A stretch of DNA of 64,000 nt, from positions 116,611 to 180,610 of the forward strand of contig NZ_WUYX01000029.1 of the NCBI RefSeq assembly GCF_009834785.1, in the 5' to 3' direction. The position numbers and the translations under genes were made by a program. The notes beneath the pieces were generated by a model, which saw only the letters and a program-made list of their open reading frames with translations, searched no databases and was not told the DNA's origin. Shown one piece after another: positions 8,696 to 16,637 of this stretch (position 1 is its first letter; each line of letters begins with the position of its first letter). The DNA is from Natronorubrum halalkaliphilum. GTDB taxonomy: Archaea; Halobacteriota; Halobacteria; Halobacteriales; Natrialbaceae.

Positions 8696-9538
8696 TCAGA
8701 GGCCGAGAATCTCCCGTGCCCGTGCTGGCGAGGCAACGTCCCGTCCGAGTTCCGCGGCGACGCGAACGACGCGTTCGACGAGTTGGGTGTTGCTCTCGGC
8801 GAGTTCGCCCCGCCGGTAGTAGACGTTGTCCTCGAGGCCGACGCGGACGTGGCCGCCGAAGAGGATTCCCATGGTCGCAAACGGCAGTTGGTGGCGACCA
8901 AAACCGAGCGTGTTGAACCGTGCGCCGTCGGGCAGTGTATCGATCGCGTTCAGGAAGTTCCGCGGCCGCGGCGGGGAGAGCGTACCGGGGCCGAAGATGA
9001 GCGTCGCGTAAACGGGATCGGCGAGCTCGTGGCGCTCGAGCAATCCGTGGACCTCGTTCAGGTGCCCGTCGTTGAACACCTCGAGTTCGGGCTTGATCCC
9101 GCGGTCGACCATCTCCTCGTGCAGGGAGTCGACCAGTCCGCGGGTGTTCTCGCTGGTGAGGTGGTCGTACCGGTTCAGCGGCCCCATATCGAGCGAGGCC
9201 ATCTCCGGCGGCGGATCGGTTCGTAGCGGCAGGTGACGATCCGCGTCCGGAACGCCGGTGCCGCCGGTCGAGTGCTGGACGATCACGTCGTCGGCGTGGC
9301 GGCGAATCGCATCGTCGATCGCCTGGAAACGCTCGGTCTCGAACGTGCGTTCGCCGTTTTGATGTCGGGCGTGTACGTGGACGACGGACGCGCCGGCCGC
9401 TTCCACCGCGGCCGCCGCACGACCGATCTCCGCGGGCGTTTCCGGGAGGTTCGGGTTCGCTTCCTTGCCGTGGACGCCGCCGGTCAGCGCCGCCGTGACG
9501 ATCAGCGGATCGCCGTCGAGGAACGCGGCGTAGCTCAT
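8696..9538 (-). CDS. beta-keto acid cleavage enzyme family (BKACE, DUF849)
   Basis: A 280-residue TIM-barrel enzyme from ATG 9538. Family marks are LIVTAALTGGVHGKEANPNLPETP at the start, the zinc-ligand pair H54 and H56 in VVHVHAR, IVQHSTGGTG, and the C-terminal GHVRVGLEDNVYYRRGELAESN. BKACE proteins condense a beta-keto acid with acetyl-CoA to give acetoacetate and a CoA ester; the first known one acts on 3-keto-5-aminohexanoate in lysine fermentation, while haloarchaeal members are uncharacterised. The reading frame stays open upstream to 9781, but residues before the ATG come from a frameshifted neighbouring gene; the ATG overlaps that gene's original TGA by 4 bp, implying coupled translation. 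Confidence 0.9.
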   Translation of the reverse strand: MSYAAFLDGDPLIVTAALTGGVHGKEANPNLPETPAEIGRAAAAVEAAGASVVHVHARHQNGERTFETERFQAIDDAIRRHADDVIVQHSTGGTGVPDADRHLPLRTDPPPEMASLDMGPLNRYDHLTSENTRGLVDSLHEEMVDRGIKPELEVFNDGHLNEVHGLLERHELADPVYATLIFGPGTLSPPRPRNFLNAIDTLPDGARFNTLGFGRHQLPFATMGILFGGHVRVGLEDNVYYRRGELAESNTQLVERVVRVAAELGRDVASPARAREILGL

Positions 9539-9781
9539 TCCTCGCCCCCGTTCGCGTTCCGGTCGGCTGACTGTGATGCGGTTTCGCCCCCGGCAGCGTT
9601 GCCGTCCGCGTACTCGAGGAAAAATTTCGCAGTGACGGTCGTGCTCGAGGGAGTACCGGTCGTTGCAGATGTCGGCGCGCATCGGCTGGACGAAGCGGTC
9701 GGCCGCCGTGCAGTAGGCCCGTTCGTCGTCGAACCGACGGTCGTCGGACGCGTCGCGATACGCCAGATACGGACAGGTCAT
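9535..9781 (-). pseudogene. four-cysteine small protein gene, broken by a 1-base insertion in a T run
   Basis: The first 53 codons from ATG 9781 read MTCPYLAYRD..., with C3, C24, C39 and C51 in the pattern of a small conserved haloarchaeal Cys protein (CPYL ... YC ... ICNDRY ... HCEIF). At the run of five T (coding strand; + strand A at 9620-9624) the frame goes wrong: from there the read-through is Arg-rich and fuses with BKACE. Removing one T restores HCEIFLEYADGN..., a normal acidic halophilic tail ending at TGA 9537-9535, which overlaps the BKACE ATG. So the gene has either a real frameshift or a sequencing error. A metal-binding role (Zn or Fe-S) is a guess from the four Cys. Confidence 0.7.
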
Positions 9782-10090
9782 ACGGTTCGGTTCTGTTCGA
9801 GAGGTGTTAACAGTTCACTGCCGGCGCAGAAAACGAGGCGACCGTTCGCCGCGAAATCATTCGCCGAGGATACGAACTGATCGTTTCGATCGCCGAAGAC
9901 ACTGAACGGCCATTTCGATCGCCGAGACCCATCGATTCTTTGCCAGGGAGTGTCAACGACGGGGTATGGAGGTTACACGAAACGAGCGTGGGGCCGGGAC
10001 CACGTTCGGCTACTGCGGGATGGCCGTGTCGGAAGCCCTCTCGCAACCGGAACCGGAAACGGGCCCCGGGTGGGAACCGAGACGACGATC
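9782..10090. other. 309-bp divergent intergenic region with a short direct repeat
   Basis: No gene supported. It should hold the promoters of the four-Cys/BKACE pair (minus) and of the redoxin gene (plus). A 13-base direct repeat TTTCGATCGCCGA occurs at 9884-9896 and 9913-9925, 29 bases apart; its role is unknown. Confidence 0.4.
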
Positions 10091-10648
10091 ATGATGAGAC
10101 GACGCGAACTCATCGCCGCGGCGGCGGGACTGGCGACGCTCTCAGGCTGTCTCGATGATGGAATGGCCAGAGGCGACGGAGACGGGTCCGGCGACGCCGA
10201 CAACTCTCCGCCGTTCGAGGTTCGGACGGTCGACGCGCCCGGAAGCGAAGCAGGGACGGTACGAGTTCCACGTGCGGGACGGGTCACGCTGCTCAACTTC
10301 GCCCGGACGCTGTGTCCCACCAGCGAGGGGTTTCTCTCTGCCGTCGGCGCTGCGAGGGGAGACCTCTCGAGCGACGACGTCGACGTCATCACCGTCGTCG
10401 ACGGCAGTTCCGGCCCGCAGCCGTCGCCGGCGGAACTCGCCGACTGGTGGGTCGAACACGACGGGAACTGGCCGGTCGCCATCGACGAACGCGGACTGGT
10501 CAACGACCACTACGACATCAGCGGGTTTCCGGTCGTCATCGCCGTCGACGGCGACGGCGAGGTCCAGTGGCGAAACGACGGCGGAACGACGGCGCGAACC
10601 ATCGTCCAGGGAGTCAGGACGGCACTCGAGGCACAGGAATCGGCGTAG
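10091..10648 (+). CDS. thioredoxin-fold lipoprotein with one active-site Cys missing
   Basis: About 185 residues from ATG 10091 (or 10094). The N-terminus MMRRRELIAAAAGLATLSGC is a Tat-type lipoprotein signal with lipid Cys20. After a short acidic linker comes a thioredoxin/TlpA-like fold: beta strand VTLLNFAR, the active-site position LC75PTS78E, then DWWVEHDGNWPV, the cis-Pro loop ISGFPVVIAVD, and a C-terminal helix. The CxxC of the family is C75-P-T-S78 here, so it cannot form the usual disulfide; peroxidase-like or one-Cys chemistry, or loss of function, is possible. It is a paralogue of the gene at 11582 (shared GSEAGT, DWW...GDWPV or GNWPV, GFPV). The longer GTG ORF from 9950 adds non-signal-like residues and was rejected. 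Confidence 0.82.
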   Translation: MMRRRELIAAAAGLATLSGCLDDGMARGDGDGSGDADNSPPFEVRTVDAPGSEAGTVRVPRAGRVTLLNFARTLCPTSEGFLSAVGAARGDLSSDDVDVITVVDGSSGPQPSPAELADWWVEHDGNWPVAIDERGLVNDHYDISGFPVVIAVDGDGEVQWRNDGGTTARTIVQGVRTALEAQESA

Positions 10649-10705
10649 CCGGCGGGACTGCAGGTCGGAGAATAACTGACGGGAGACAAAATCGCAATCG
10701 GCCGA

Positions 10706-11326
10706 CTACTCGAGGCCCCGTGCTCCGAGTCGCGGATACGACTGCGCGCCGCCGCTCGAGTTCCGAGCGACGAGCGTCGTGACCGCGGCGATGCCGCCGA
10801 CAACCGGCCGGCGACGCTCTTCGTAGGAGAGGATCGTCAGATCGAGACACGCGCGAAGAAGGTCGTTCGACCGGTATCGGTGGCGCTCGCTCGAGGGTCC
10901 GATCTCGATGCGGTCGCTCGAGCGGAGATGGTGCTCGTAGACGAGTACGCCGCCGGGTGCCAGTGCGTCTTTGAGGTCCGGAAGGTGCTCGAGGGCGGCG
11001 AAGAAGCTCACCGTGATCACGTCGTACTCGGCAGTTGCGAGGTCGAACTCGTTCAGGTCGGACCGGATCCAGTTCACATCGACCCCGCGTTCGTCGGCGC
11101 GTCGCCGGCCCTGCTCGAGGGCCGCGTCGGAGATGTCGACGGCGTCAACATCGTAGCCGTGCTCGGCCAGAAAGAGCGCGTTGCGCCCGGTGCCGCTCGC
11201 CACATCGAGAGCGCGTCCGTCCGGGAGCGTGGTGAGTCGCCGCTCGAGTTCGGGGATCGGATCGTCGGGGAGTTCGAACTCGACGTCGCTGTACTTCTCG
11301 TTCCATCGTTCGCGCTCGTCGGTCAT
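10706..11326 (-). CDS. SAM-dependent methyltransferase (class I, TehB-like)
   Basis: About 206 residues from ATG 11326. Motif I is ALDVASGTGRNALFLAEHGYDVDAVDIS, motif II-like VNWIRSDLNEFDL, then YDVITVSFFAALEHLPDLKDALAPGGVLVYEHH (motifs III-IV). WNEKYSD at the N-terminus is typical of the TehB/thiopurine-type small-molecule methyltransferases. It sits between two thioredoxin-fold genes but on the opposite strand. The in-frame ORF extends to 12088, but that part is antisense to the TlpA gene and is rejected. Substrate unknown. Confidence 0.87.
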   Translation of the reverse strand: MTDERERWNEKYSDVEFELPDDPIPELERRLTTLPDGRALDVASGTGRNALFLAEHGYDVDAVDISDAALEQGRRRADERGVDVNWIRSDLNEFDLATAEYDVITVSFFAALEHLPDLKDALAPGGVLVYEHHLRSSDRIEIGPSSERHRYRSNDLLRACLDLTILSYEERRRPVVGGIAAVTTLVARNSSGGAQSYPRLGARGLE

Positions 11327-11581
11327 GGTGTGACGAACGGGCGAGATCCATTTGAGCGTTCGTCTCGCTGCGCTTTCACGATCGAACCAGTGAAGCCTTT
11401 TGACGCGGGCGCATAACGGAGCACGTATGCAGCGTTGCTCGTCTCGCCGGCCGGGGAAGCCGAGGAGGCAGTCGATGTCGCCCGTCTGCGTGGCCTCGAG
11501 TCGTGCGGTTGCAGCCGATGACGGAACCGCAACAGCAGCCGAGACGGTCGGTGGGCCACCAAAGGTGGTGACGGTGACGCC

Positions 11582-12142
11582 GTGAACCGTCGCGAATTCG
11601 TCGCCGGAATCGGTAGCGTCGGCGTGCTCGCCGGAGCCGGTAGCCTCCTCTGGCGCGGGCCACCGTCGTTCGGCGACGAACCGGGGACGGCCGAGGACGA
11701 AGCGAGTAACGATCCGCTCGAGGTCGAGACGATCGACGCGCGGGGAAGCGAGGCAGGTACGATTACAGTCCCAGACGAGACGGTTACGGCGATCCTGTTT
11801 TTCACCACGGGCTGTGGTAACTGCCAGGCGCAGATGCCCCGGCTCGCCGAGGCTCGTGAGGGTCTCGTCCAACGCCACGGCGATGCAGTCGGGTTTCTCT
11901 CGGTCACCTACCAGACCCCCGAAACGATGCCCGCAGACGACCTCCGCGAGTGGTGGGCGACCCACAGCGGTGACTGGCCGGTCGGCTACGATTCGGGTCT
12001 CGCCAGGTCCTACGGCGCTATCGGTTTTCCCGTCACGATCGTCGTCGGTTCCGACGGCGAAAAACACTGGGAACGAAACGGGATCCAAGAGCCCGGAACG
12101 ATCACCGACGCCGTCGAATCCGTCCTCGAGGGCGAGGAATAA
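11582..12142 (+). CDS. TlpA-like thioredoxin-fold protein, Tat-exported
   Basis: A 186-residue protein with GTG start (11582), a Tat motif (NRREFVAGIG) and a hydrophobic stretch to about residue 24; there is no lipobox Cys, so it is a cleaved or anchored exported protein. The fold carries the redox motif C78-G-N-C81 in TTGCGNCQAQ, then EWWATHSGDWPVGYDSG, the cis-Pro loop IGFPVTIVVG and a C-terminal helix. It likely reduces or exchanges disulfides outside the cell, for example in cytochrome c maturation or protein folding. It is paralogous to the Cys-lost protein at 10091. No CcdA-type partner is next to it. Confidence 0.87.
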   Translation: MNRREFVAGIGSVGVLAGAGSLLWRGPPSFGDEPGTAEDEASNDPLEVETIDARGSEAGTITVPDETVTAILFFTTGCGNCQAQMPRLAEAREGLVQRHGDAVGFLSVTYQTPETMPADDLREWWATHSGDWPVGYDSGLARSYGAIGFPVTIVVGSDGEKHWERNGIQEPGTITDAVESVLEGEE

Positions 12143-12235
12143 CGCGACGGTTCAGGTCGGTGACCGTGAGTTGCTCGAGGTCGCCGTGGCGACGTAGCGA
12201 CGTGGTGACGTATCGCTACGGTCGACGATAGCTGC

Positions 12236-15200
12236 TTACTGATCGCTGCCGCCGAGCCGAGTGAACAGACCGGAGATGGGATCTTTCCACGAGGAACTCG
12301 CGTCACCGATTGCTGTGATCCCGTCGTCGACCAGACACAGGCGTCCGCCGGCGACGGCGAGGTCCGAAATCCGTGTCTCGGCGTCGTGTCGCCACTGATA
12401 CGATCCGTCTTCGGTCGTCAGCGCGTGGACGCGGCCGTCGTCGATTCCAAGACAAACGGTGTCGTCGATGACGACTGGACCCGTCGTCGGCTCGCCGATA
12501 GCGGCGCGCCAGCGCTCCGTCCACGTCTCCGTATCGATAGCGTAGACGCTTCCATCCGAACTCGCGAGGTAGACAGTCCCCTCGGCGACCGTCGGCGGCG
12601 TCTCGACGTCGCCGCCCGTGTCGAATCGGAACTGCTGTAAGCCGTCGGCGGCCGAGAGCGCCAGCAGTGCCCCGTCGCTGAGAGCGTACACCGTGTCGTC
12701 CGCGACCGCCGGCGGGACGGGGACAGCCGCCTCGAGGTCGACGCTCCAGCGCCGGCTTCCGTCCCCCGACGCGAGTGCGAGCAGGCGCTCGTCGACGCCG
12801 ACGTACACCGTCTCGTCGGCGACGGCCGGACCGGTGATATCGCCCTCGAGATCGGCGGTCCAGACCCGCTGTCCGGCGTCGGCGTTGATCGCGTGCAGCG
12901 CGTCGCCGCCGGCGTAGACCGTGTCACCGGCGACGATCGGCGCGGTACGGACGCGGTCGTCGGTCTGATAGCGCCAGGCCCGTTCCCCGGTTTCAGCGTC
13001 GAGCGCGTAGACGGCACCGTCGTCGCTGCCGACATAGACGCGGCCGTCGACCACTGCAGGCGTCGTCTTGATCGGGCCGCCAGTTTCGAACCGCCAGCGT
13101 TCGGTACCGTCCTCGAGTTCCAGCGCGGCGACGCTGCCGTCGTCTCGCCCGACGTACACCGTCTCGCCGACGAGCGCCGGCGGGGCGTCGATCCCCTCGA
13201 CGCGCCACTGTTCGCTCGTTCGGCGACCGAGTGCGGTGCCACCGGCGACGTACCCGGTCCGCGTCGGGCCTGTGCGACCCATCGGCCAGTCGATCGGGTC
13301 GGATCGTCGATCGTCGCCGCTGTCGCGGCCGCCTGCGGCGTCGAGTCGGTTCGTCGCGTTCGACGCCGCCGCTGCGACGGACGGAACGGGATCGTCCTCG
13401 AGAGCCCTGATCTCGCGTGCGGCTTCCGCGACCTCGAGTCCGGCGAGCGTGCGGATCGCTCGAGCGCGAACGCGGCCGTCCGGATCGGCAAGGCGGACGC
13501 GGAGGTCGGCGACGTGGTCTCGACCGGCCTCCGAAAACCCGGACTCGGCGTCGGTCCCGGTGCAGTCGGCCAGCACGGCCGCGGCGGCCGCCCGAACGTC
13601 GGCGTCGGAATCCTCGAGCGCGTCGAGCAACGCCGGAATCGCGACATCGAACCCCGCGGGATCGTCCGCCGCCATCGTCTCGAGGACGCGCCCGGCGGTG
13701 GCTCGGACGATCGGGCTCTCCGCGTCGAGTCCCTCGGCGATCTTCGAGAGACCGGTCGGTCGAAGGCTGTCGGACTCGTCGGCCAGGACGGAGAGCGCGA
13801 GCGTCGCGAGGCCGGCCGCCCACGGATCGTCGTTCAGTCGCTTGCCCATCCCCGAAAGCTGGCTGTTGATGCCGTCGGTGTGGGCCGGCGTTTCGCCGCC
13901 GGTGGCGAGCGAGGCCGCATCGAGCAGTCGGTCGTCGACCTGCTCGAGTTCCGAGCCGAGACCGCTCCCGTCGTCGTGGCCGGTCATCGCCAGCGTTCCG
14001 AGCGCGAGGGCGGCGTAGCCGCGGACGGCTTCGTCGTCGTCCCCGAGCAGGGAAACCAGTCGATCCCGTTCGGCCGCGACGTCGGCGGGTGCCGTCGCCG
14101 CCAACCGTGCGATTTCACCCGTGATCGCGTCCCGTGCGCCTTCGTTGAGTTGTCCGAGCAGAACGGCGGTGATCGGCTTGCGATCGGTCCCGTCGACGAC
14201 CGTCGTCAGCGCCCGTAAGAGCGCGCGGCGCTCGGCGCCGGCGGCCGCCGCGAGTCGCTCGAGAAGCGGACTCGCGGCCGATCCGACGAGTTCCGGCTCG
14301 CTCTGGGCGACGTCTGCGAGACCCGCCGCGACGGCGGTCGCACGTTCGTCGCCGGCCGAGAGGATATCGAGGACGATGTCGATCGGTCTCGGGTCGGTCT
14401 CGGCATCACTCGAGAGGAACGCCTCGAGCGTCTCGAGTGCGACGGCGCGAACGGCCGGCGTGGGATCGACCAGGCGATCGCAGACGGCTTCGACGGCGAC
14501 CTCGGTCTCGGCTCCCGTGGTCAGACCGAGCGTCGAGAGGGCTTCGAGAGCGGCGGTACTGACCCGCTCCTCGTCCGCCGACGTCTCCTCGATAGCGAGC
14601 GAGAGCGGCGGTCGACAGTCGGCCGGTGGCTCGTCGGCGATCGTCGTGAGGGTCTTCCGGACGCTCGCTCGAACGGTTCGGTCGGAGTCGTCGAGCGAAC
14701 GAAGGAGCGCCACCAGCACGTCGGCTTCGTGGACGTCGTCCGGATGCGTCTCCGCGATCCGTGCGAGCGCGATCGCCGCGTTGTTCCGAACGGTTGCGTG
14801 GTCGTCTGACAGCCGCTCAGCGAGCGGGAGGGCCGCATCGCGGACCTCGCCGGGGTTGGCCGCCGCGACGCCGACGAGGTCCCGCGTCGCCGCCTGACGA
14901 ACCGCAGACGCGTCGTGCTCGAGGCGGCGGCGAAGCGACCGGACTGCGGGATGAGCGTCGGCCGTCTGCGAGCCGGCGACGTCTGCGAGCGCGCGGGCGG
15001 CGTACCCCTGTATCCACTCGTCGTCCTCCTCGAGTTGCGCCGCGAACGCGTCGACTTCGGGCCGGTCGACCGCGCCGTCGAGAGCGATCGCGCTCACGGC
15101 GTCGGCCGCGTGGCGGCGAACCGGCTCGTGTGGATCGTCCAGCCGCGCGGCGAGTGCGGCGCAGACCGGCCGAACCGCACCGGGAGACGGCTCCGAGACG

Positions 15201-16447
15201 GCGGCGATCGCTCGGGCTGCATCGAGGCGAACGGTCTCGTCGTCGACGTCGAGGACGCCGGCAACCTCGGCAACGATGGGCTCGATATCGGTTGGGCGAT
15301 CGTCCGCGACCGCAGCGATGGCCGCGACGCCGTGGCTTCGGATGTCCGCGTTCCCGTCCGCCAGCCAGCCGGCCAACGGCTGGACGGCCTCGCTGACCGC
15401 GGCCGGCCGCTCCGGTGCGACGGCCGCCAGCGCTGCCGCCGCGTCCGTTCGGACCGCCTCGAGCGGGTCGTCGAGTCGGTCGACGAGCGCCGAGACGGCC
15501 GGAACCGCGGCGGCGGGATCGGCCTCGGCGATGTCACGCAGCGCCCGGACGTTCTCACGGCGTACCTCGGGCACGTCGTCCAGTCGGTCCGCGAGCGGTT
15601 CGACGACCGAACTGACGGCGATCGGGCTGTCAGCGGCGACGGCCGCGAGGGCGACGGCCGCGTCGGTCCGAATCGCGGACCGGTGGTCCGTAAGCCGCTC
15701 TGCGAGCGGTTCGACCTCGGTCGCGACGGCGGCCGGGAGCTCGAGCGCGATTGCTCTGAGCGCTCGCGTCGCGTTCGCTCTGACGGTCTCGGCATCGTCG
15801 AGGCGGGCGACGAGCGGGCCGATGACGTCCTCGACGTCACCGGGCTGGTCCACTGCGACGGCGGCGAGGATCGCCGTCGCGTTCTCGCGGACGGTGTCCG
15901 TCCCGCCGTCGGCCGCGTCGGCCACCTCGTCGACGACCGCGGCGGCCGTCTCGGGATCGGCGTCGGCGATGGCGGCGAGGGCATCGGTCGTTCGGGCTCG
16001 CACGCGTTCGTTCTCGTCGGTCACGTAGCGCCCGAGTGCGTCGGTCGAGTCGCTGACGGCGGCGGGGTCGTCGACCGCGACCGCGGCGAGCGCATCTGCC
16101 GCGTCCGCCCGCACCGCGGTCGATCCCTCGAGTCGGTCCGTTAGCGCGCCCACCGAGCCGCGGACCGCTCTGGGATGGGTGTTCGCGACGGCAGACAGCG
16201 CGGCGGCCGCGTTCGATCTGATCCCGGGTTCGTCCTCGAGCCGGTCGGTCAGCGACTCGACGGCCGACCGAACGTCTTCGGGACGTTCTCTGGCCTCGTT
16301 GGCGAGCGTTCTCGCGGCGTACTCTCTGACCTCGGGGTCATCGGCCGCGAGGAAGGCCTCGAGTTGCGTGATCCCGACGGTCACTTCGATTTCGTCGTCC
16401 TGTCCGTCCAGCGGAGGGTCAGTCGGCGTGGTGTCCGGCTTTTTCAT
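12236..16447 (-). CDS. giant HEAT-repeat/PQQ beta-propeller fusion protein
   Basis: About 1403 residues from ATG 16447 (MKKPDTTPTD); 50 further in-frame residues upstream to 16597 are not acidic and look non-coding. Residues about 20-1030 are some 25 HEAT-like repeats of roughly 40 residues, each with a pattern like VRADAADALAAVAVDDP followed by PLADRLDD. After a Gly/Asp-rich linker, IDWPMGRTGPTRTGY (near 1050) opens a PQQ/quinoprotein-type beta-propeller: at least seven copies of a blade such as VYVGSDDGAVYALDAETGERAW run to about 1385. No signal peptide or TM segment is seen, so it should be cytoplasmic. HEAT arrays bind proteins and propellers recognise ligands, so it is probably a scaffold. 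No operon partner; it lies alone downstream of topA. Confidence 0.87.
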   Translation of the reverse strand: MKKPDTTPTDPPLDGQDDEIEVTVGITQLEAFLAADDPEVREYAARTLANEARERPEDVRSAVESLTDRLEDEPGIRSNAAAALSAVANTHPRAVRGSVGALTDRLEGSTAVRADAADALAAVAVDDPAAVSDSTDALGRYVTDENERVRARTTDALAAIADADPETAAAVVDEVADAADGGTDTVRENATAILAAVAVDQPGDVEDVIGPLVARLDDAETVRANATRALRAIALELPAAVATEVEPLAERLTDHRSAIRTDAAVALAAVAADSPIAVSSVVEPLADRLDDVPEVRRENVRALRDIAEADPAAAVPAVSALVDRLDDPLEAVRTDAAAALAAVAPERPAAVSEAVQPLAGWLADGNADIRSHGVAAIAAVADDRPTDIEPIVAEVAGVLDVDDETVRLDAARAIAAVSEPSPGAVRPVCAALAARLDDPHEPVRRHAADAVSAIALDGAVDRPEVDAFAAQLEEDDEWIQGYAARALADVAGSQTADAHPAVRSLRRRLEHDASAVRQAATRDLVGVAAANPGEVRDAALPLAERLSDDHATVRNNAAIALARIAETHPDDVHEADVLVALLRSLDDSDRTVRASVRKTLTTIADEPPADCRPPLSLAIEETSADEERVSTAALEALSTLGLTTGAETEVAVEAVCDRLVDPTPAVRAVALETLEAFLSSDAETDPRPIDIVLDILSAGDERATAVAAGLADVAQSEPELVGSAASPLLERLAAAAGAERRALLRALTTVVDGTDRKPITAVLLGQLNEGARDAITGEIARLAATAPADVAAERDRLVSLLGDDDEAVRGYAALALGTLAMTGHDDGSGLGSELEQVDDRLLDAASLATGGETPAHTDGINSQLSGMGKRLNDDPWAAGLATLALSVLADESDSLRPTGLSKIAEGLDAESPIVRATAGRVLETMAADDPAGFDVAIPALLDALEDSDADVRAAAAAVLADCTGTDAESGFSEAGRDHVADLRVRLADPDGRVRARAIRTLAGLEVAEAAREIRALEDDPVPSVAAAASNATNRLDAAGGRDSGDDRRSDPIDWPMGRTGPTRTGYVAGGTALGRRTSEQWRVEGIDAPPALVGETVYVGRDDGSVAALELEDGTERWRFETGGPIKTTPAVVDGRVYVGSDDGAVYALDAETGERAWRYQTDDRVRTAPIVAGDTVYAGGDALHAINADAGQRVWTADLEGDITGPAVADETVYVGVDERLLALASGDGSRRWSVDLEAAVPVPPAVADDTVYALSDGALLALSAADGLQQFRFDTGGDVETPPTVAEGTVYLASSDGSVYAIDTETWTERWRAAIGEPTTGPVVIDDTVCLGIDDGRVHALTTEDGSYQWRHDAETRISDLAVAGGRLCLVDDGITAIGDASSSWKDPISGLFTRLGGSDQ

Positions 16448-16637
16448 GATAGGGGATGTCACGACCCGCAAGCGAGTCGAGCGTGATCGTGCAGTTATTT
16501 GGCCATACGAACACACCCAGTTAATTCTATCTCCAGAAGTTTGGTTTCCAATACGTTCCGCTGATGGATAAACTCTGAAACCCAGATATACGCTCAAATC
16601 GATCTATCGATCGGCTCGGCGGCGGACAGCCGTCCGT
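16448..16637. other. 190-bp region upstream of the HEAT-PQQ gene
   Basis: Lower GC than its surroundings, with no ORF. It must contain the promoter of the HEAT-PQQ gene (minus strand) and the 3' end of the topA transcript (also minus). No terminator hairpin was seen. Confidence 0.35.

Noticed and set aside
8696..9781. One 361-residue protein covering the four-Cys N-terminus and BKACE
   Set aside because: The linker after HCEIF is Arg-rich and off-frame; deleting one T in the T5 run gives a natural end that overlaps the BKACE ATG. BKACE homologues start at MSYAAF.
11427..11585. 52-codon + ORF (MQRCSSRRPG...) ending at the GTG start of the TlpA gene
   Set aside because: Overlap of TGA with GTG looks like coupling, but the peptide is Arg/Ser-rich, not acidic, and has no domain; probably chance.
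10706..12088. Extension of the methyltransferase ORF to 460 residues
   Set aside because: Residues before the MTDERERWNEKY start are antisense to the TlpA gene; TehB-like methyltransferases are about 200 residues.
12893..14218. 441-codon + strand ORF in the HEAT-PQQ gene
   Set aside because: Shadow of the repeat-rich coding strand; the composition has no domain signal.
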